A DNA stretch of 64,000 nt, taken from NCBI RefSeq assembly GCF_900167015.1, contig NZ_FUXX01000009.1, positions 1 to 64,000 of the forward strand, given 5' to 3'. The notes beneath the pieces were generated by a model. The model did not search any database. It had not been told where the DNA came from and was given only the letters and a program-made list of their open reading frames with translations. How positions within the stretch are numbered: the stretch's first letter is position 1; every line of letters starts with the position of its first letter. Positions 60,189-64,000 of this stretch are shown here, piece by piece. Origin of the DNA: Succinivibrio dextrinosolvens DSM 3072. GTDB taxonomy: Bacteria; Pseudomonadota; Gammaproteobacteria; Enterobacterales; Succinivibrionaceae. A program made the translations under genes and the position numbers.

Positions 60189-61557
60189 TTTTAAATTAAG
60201 TGAGCTTGCAGTATACGCAAACTATAAACTTATAGGCTCAGATCGTGAAATCGGTGCTGTAAGTACTGATTCACGCAACTGTAAGGATGCTCTGTTTGTT
60301 GCTCTTATCGGTGAGCGTTTTGATGGACACGACTTCATTGAAAAGGCCATCGATAACGGAGCTGTAGCTGTTGTATCATCAAAGATTCTTCCTGAGGAGA
60401 TTACAAAGAAGGTTCCTGTAATCCTTTGTAATGACACTCAGAAAGCTCTAGGTTACTGCGGTTATCTGGTAAGACGCCAGTCAAAAGCTAAAATTGCAAG
60501 TTTAACCGGTTCATGCGGTAAGACTACCGTAAAGGAATTTACCCATTCAATTCTGTCCCTATGTGGAAAGAGCATGTGTACCAATGGCAATTTCAACAAT
60601 GACATAGGTGTACCTTTAACTCTTTTAAGACTTGAGGCTGATACTGATTTTGCTGTTATAGAACAGGGCGCAAGTCACCTGTTTGATATTGCCCATACCT
60701 GCGAGTTTGTAAAGGCAGACACTGCCATCATCAATAATGTCGGTGGCGCTCATATTGAAGGCTTCGGCTCATATGACGGTGTCTACAAAGGAAAATCAGA
60801 AATACTTGAGGATGTTTTATCTCGTGGCGGTATGGCAGCAGTTCCATCTGACAACAAGTATTTTGAGCGCTGGAAGTCAGACTATAAATCAGCTTTTGCT
60901 AGTGGCAGACTGCTTTCATTCGGTTCTCATGATTTTGATTTTGTACGTTTTACCAATGTTAAGAATTCTGCAGAGGGCCTGAGCTTTACTTTAAATTGTC
61001 CTAACAGCAGCTTTGACATCAGCATGAACGTAATGGGAGCTCACAATGCCTCCAATGCGGCTGCCGCATGTACACTTGCTCTGATTACTGGTGCAGACGA
61101 GTCCAAACTGAAGGATGGTTTATTATCTTCAGGTGCTATCAAAGGAAGACTGTTTGCCAATACCTTTAAAAACATGAGCGTGATTGATGATGCCTACAAT
61201 GCAAGCTATAACGCTGTGATTGCTGCAATTGACACTCTGAATCTTCAGTCTGGTCACAGAGTTATGATTTTCGGTGACATGGGCGAGCTTGGTGATGCTG
61301 CAGTTGAACTTCATGAGAGCGTGGGAGAACATGCGTCATCTCTGGTTGACGAGATTTTATGTGTTGGACCTCTGACAGAGCACACATGTAAAAAAGCAGG
61401 AATTAAAGCAAAACATTTTAATTGTCACGCAGATCTCGTACAATATGCACGCACTGTAATTAGCAATTACCCATATACAAGCTTTTTAGTTAAAGGCTCA
61501 CTCTCAATGCATATGGAAGATATTACCAAAGAACTTATTGCTCTAGGGGCCAAATAA
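60181..61557 (+). CDS. murF: UDP-MurNAc-pentapeptide synthetase (D-Ala-D-Ala ligase step)
   Basis: Adds D-Ala-D-Ala to the tripeptide precursor. 458 residues starting with GTG at 60181 inside the end of murE. Its ATP loop is SLTGSCGKTTVKEF, and GNFNNDIGVPLTLL and EQGASHLFDIAHTCEF follow as in MurF. DAYNASYNAVIAAIDTL marks the C-terminal domain. mraY starts at the base after its stop. Confidence 0.96.
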   Translation: MISFKLSELAVYANYKLIGSDREIGAVSTDSRNCKDALFVALIGERFDGHDFIEKAIDNGAVAVVSSKILPEEITKKVPVILCNDTQKALGYCGYLVRRQSKAKIASLTGSCGKTTVKEFTHSILSLCGKSMCTNGNFNNDIGVPLTLLRLEADTDFAVIEQGASHLFDIAHTCEFVKADTAIINNVGGAHIEGFGSYDGVYKGKSEILEDVLSRGGMAAVPSDNKYFERWKSDYKSAFASGRLLSFGSHDFDFVRFTNVKNSAEGLSFTLNCPNSSFDISMNVMGAHNASNAAAACTLALITGADESKLKDGLLSSGAIKGRLFANTFKNMSVIDDAYNASYNAVIAAIDTLNLQSGHRVMIFGDMGELGDAAVELHESVGEHASSLVDEILCVGPLTEHTCKKAGIKAKHFNCHADLVQYARTVISNYPYTSFLVKGSLSMHMEDITKELIALGAK

Positions 61558-62640
61558 ATGATAGTTTATTTATCGGATTACATTAGTCAGTACGTCTCAT
61601 CATTTCGTGTTTTTGAGTATCTGACATTCAGAGCTGTGCTTTCATTATTCACAGCCTTATTCATTTCTCTATTTTTTGGTTCTTTCGTAATCAAAAAGCT
61701 GCAGCTTCTGCATTTTGGTCAGGTTGTAAGAAACGATGGTCCAGAATCTCATCTGAAAAAGAATGGCACCCCAACCATGGGCGGTATTCTGATTGTAGGT
61801 TCTATTGCCATCTCAATGCTGTTATGGTGTAAGCTTGATAATATTTATGTTTGGTATACCCTTGCAACTCTAATCTGCTATTCCTGCATTGGTTTTGCTG
61901 ATGACTTCCTGAAGGTTGTTCGTCATGATCCTCATGGTCTTCGCGCAAAATACAAGTATTTCTGGCAGTCTGCATGTGCAATTACCTTAGCATGCTGTAT
62001 TTACGGTTCAGCCTCAACCCCAGCAGAAACAACTCTTGTAGTTCCATTCTTCAAAGATTTTATGCCTGATTTAGGATTCCTGATTATTCCTCTGGCTTAC
62101 TTTGTTCTGACCGGTTCTTCAAATGCAGTTAATCTGACAGACGGTCTTGATGGTCTTGCAATTATCACAACTATCACAGTAGCTTCTGGTCTAGCCTTTG
62201 TTGCCTGGGTAACTTCAAACTCAAACTTTGCAAGCTATCTGTATATTCCATATGTACCAAAGGCTTCAGAGATTACAATTGCATGTACCGCAATTATTGG
62301 TGCCGGCTTAGGATTCCTATGGTTCAACTCATATCCTGCACAGGTATTCATGGGTGACGTTGGCTCATTATCATTAGGTGCTGTTTTAGGTATTATTGCC
62401 ATCCTTATCAGACAGGAATTCCTGCTTTTCATCATGGGCGGTATCTTCGTTCTTGAAACAGTGAGTGTTATTCTGCAGGTTGGTTCATACAAGTGGAGAG
62501 GTCGCAGAATCTTCAGAATGGCTCCTATTCACCATCACTTTGAAAAAGGCGGCTGGCCAGAGCCTCGTGTTATGGCCCGTTTCTGGATTATTACCATTGT
62601 GCTGGTTTTAATCGGTATTATCACCTTGAAATTAAGATAA
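61558..62640 (+). CDS. mraY: Phospho-MurNAc-pentapeptide translocase
   Basis: Transfers phospho-MurNAc-pentapeptide to undecaprenyl phosphate, making lipid I in the inner membrane. 360 residues with ten helices, exactly the E. coli length. Catalytic and signature segments are [28 protein letters not shown] (Asp pair), [23 protein letters not shown] and the cytoplasmic loop [14 protein letters not shown]. Confidence 0.98.
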   Translation: MIVYLSDYISQYVSSFRVFEYLTFRAVLSLFTALFISLFFGSFVIKKLQLLHFGQVVRNDGPESHLKKNGTPTMGGILIVGSIAISMLLWCKLDNIYVWYTLATLICYSCIGFADDFLKVVRHDPHGLRAKYKYFWQSACAITLACCIYGSASTPAETTLVVPFFKDFMPDLGFLIIPLAYFVLTGSSNAVNLTDGLDGLAIITTITVASGLAFVAWVTSNSNFASYLYIPYVPKASEITIACTAIIGAGLGFLWFNSYPAQVFMGDVGSLSLGAVLGIIAILIRQEFLLFIMGGIFVLETVSVILQVGSYKWRGRRIFRMAPIHHHFEKGGWPEPRVMARFWIITIVLVLIGIITLKLR

Positions 62641-62649
62641 TTATAAAAT

Positions 62650-63990
62650 ATGAACAAAAATTTAGATGGAAAGAAAATAGCTGTTATCGGGTTAGGTATT
62701 TCAAATATTTCAGCTATTAAATATTTAATCAAACATGACCTTAAGGTTCTGACTGTTTTTGATACCAGACACAATCCTCCACACGTGGGGGATTTGCCAA
62801 CTGGTATAGACCTGAGATTAGGCCCTATCAGTGCGGATGTTCTGGTTGAGTATGACATGGTTGTCATAAGCCCAGGTTTAAGTATTTATGACGAAGAGAT
62901 TGCAAAGGTTATTAAAGCCGGTGTTGAAGTAGTCGGCGATATTGAACTTTTTGCAAGAGAGGCTAAGGCTCCGATTGTTGGTATTACCGGTTCTAACGGA
63001 AAATCAACTGTTACTGCTCTGACTGGATTCATGGCTGATACAGCAGGAATCAAGGTTGCTATCGGTGCAAATATCGGTGTTCCTGTATTTGACATCCTGT
63101 CAGATGATGTTGAGCTGTATGTTCTTGAGCTTTCAAGTTTCGAGCTTGAAACCACCAAGTCATTAAAGCTTGCTGCCTGCACAATTCTTAATGTTTCAGA
63201 GGATCACCTGGACAGATATCATGGTGATATTGAAGAGTATGCTCTTGCCAAAAAGGCAATCTTCAAGAATTGCAAGAACGTAATTGTAAATCGAGAGGAT
63301 CCTCGTACATATCCTAATGAATCAGACCTGAAAAAATACAATATTATTTCTTTCGGTCTTGATAACAAGGGAACATACGGAATCGAAAGAGCCCGTGACG
63401 GAATCTATCTGACCAAGAACATGGTTAGAATCATCAACGTCAATGAGCTGCGCATCTACGGTGTTCACAATTATCTGAATGCTTTGGCATGTCTTGCTCT
63501 GACTGAATGTGTAAATATTTCAAAGAATTCTCAGTTAAAGGCTCTGCGTCGTTTCACTGGTCTGCCACATCGCTGTCAGCTGGTAAAAACAATTAAAAAG
63601 GTCTGTTACTACAACGATTCTAAGGCAACTAATGTAGCATCTTCCGAAGCCGCTATTGTTGGCTTACGTGATATTCACAGCAAGGGTATTATCCTTTTGG
63701 CCGGTGGTCTTGGAAAAGGTCAGGATTTTACACCGCTGAAGAAATACATCGGTAATGAGGTAAAGGCTGTATTCTGTTTTGGTAAGGACAAGCAGAAGCT
63801 TCTGGATCTAAACCCAGAACTCTGCTTTGACGTAGAAACCATGGAAGAAGGTCTTAACAAAGCCTATGAAATGGCAAAGGACGGTCAGGCGGTACTGCTT
63901 TCACCAGCCTGTGCTTCATTTGACCAGTTCAAAGGATTTGAGGACCGTGGTCAGGTTTTTGTAGAGCTAGTAGGTAAACTTCAAGAGTAG
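62650..63990 (+). CDS. murD: UDP-MurNAc-L-alanine:D-glutamate ligase
   Basis: Adds D-glutamate to UDP-MurNAc-L-Ala. 446 residues, with the N-terminal Rossmann-like domain (IAVIGLGISNISAIKYL), the ATP loop GITGSNGKST, LELSSFELETT, and the C-terminal domain with YYNDSKATNVAS and LSPACASFDQFKGFEDRG. The D-glutamate it needs could come from the racemase family seen at 52757, though a dedicated MurI elsewhere is more likely. Confidence 0.97.
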   Translation: MNKNLDGKKIAVIGLGISNISAIKYLIKHDLKVLTVFDTRHNPPHVGDLPTGIDLRLGPISADVLVEYDMVVISPGLSIYDEEIAKVIKAGVEVVGDIELFAREAKAPIVGITGSNGKSTVTALTGFMADTAGIKVAIGANIGVPVFDILSDDVELYVLELSSFELETTKSLKLAACTILNVSEDHLDRYHGDIEEYALAKKAIFKNCKNVIVNREDPRTYPNESDLKKYNIISFGLDNKGTYGIERARDGIYLTKNMVRIINVNELRIYGVHNYLNALACLALTECVNISKNSQLKALRRFTGLPHRCQLVKTIKKVCYYNDSKATNVASSEAAIVGLRDIHSKGIILLAGGLGKGQDFTPLKKYIGNEVKAVFCFGKDKQKLLDLNPELCFDVETMEEGLNKAYEMAKDGQAVLLSPACASFDQFKGFEDRGQVFVELVGKLQE

Positions 63991-63993
63991 TAA

Positions 63994-64000
63994 ATGCAAT
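63994..64000 (+). CDS. Possible start of ftsW (cut by window edge)
   Basis: An ATG at 63994, three bases after the murD stop, sits where ftsW begins in this gene order. Only two codons are visible, so the call rests on position alone. Confidence 0.35.

Noticed and set aside
1-64000. CRISPR arrays, tRNA genes, prophage or integrase genes
   Set aside because: No regularly spaced direct repeats, cloverleaf-like sequences or phage structural genes were noticed on reading either strand. The only mobile element gene is the transposase fragment at the left edge.

Overview
The window comes from an AT-rich gammaproteobacterium. The evidence is an E. coli-like order in its core islands (rplM-rpsI with sspB further on, lpoA/rsmI, rnpB, and mraZ-rsmH-ftsL-ftsI-murE-murF-mraY-murD), a class A RNase P RNA, and E. 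coli-type hexuronate enzymes. TRAP transporters, no respiratory genes in view and type III secretion-like proteins suggest an anaerobic gut or rumen member of the Succinivibrionaceae (Aeromonadales). That placement is inference; the protein assignments are firmer.

Bases 1-324 are the right end of an IS3-family element, followed by a small orphan lipoprotein. Bases 900-29930 hold a hexuronate catabolism region in three transcription units. Unit 1 (minus strand, 9672 down to 908) is dctPQM, a zinc alcohol dehydrogenase, uxaB, uxaA, kdgK and eda, with a PrpR-type sigma-54 activator gene just upstream. Unit 2 (minus strand, 17841 down to 14847) is a second uxaB-uxaA pair. Unit 3 (plus strand, 20799-29843) is kdgK, eda, a different dctPQM, uxaC, uxuA and uxuB, preceded by a second PrpR-type activator gene. 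Together they encode every step from glucuronate and galacturonate through KDG and KDPG to pyruvate and glyceraldehyde 3-phosphate. Each unit starts with an almost identical -24/-12 (sigma-54) promoter with large inverted repeats upstream. Unit 2 is a deletion derivative of a copy of unit 1: it keeps the promoter, upstream sites, leader, ribosome binding site and dctP start codon, fused to the tail of the alcohol dehydrogenase. Between units 1 and 2 lie a GNAT acetyltransferase, an unrecognised gene and an orphan sugar-binding protein.

Bases 30288-43370 mix core and accessory genes: a small membrane protein, sfsA, rplM-rpsI, a chemoreceptor divergent from an orphan NMT1-type binding protein, a YolD/Y-family polymerase pair of Firmicutes style, sspB without sspA, a secreted-filament-like protein resembling EspA/SseB, lpoA, a VanX-like lipoprotein, rsmI and rnpB.

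Bases 43511-54600 are accessory DNA between rnpB and mraZ: a CesT-like type III chaperone with a probable effector, a fused TAXI-type TRAP permease, a Gfo/Idh/MocA-VOC-MFS cluster divergent from an AraC regulator, a Fic protein with a tandem repeat, an aspartate/glutamate racemase and a TAXI binding protein separated from its likely permease.

Bases 54820-64000 are the start of the division and cell wall (dcw) cluster. It has a clear MraZ operator of three TGGG repeats on a 10-bp period, and runs off the window at what is probably the start of ftsW.

No tRNA gene or CRISPR array was found.
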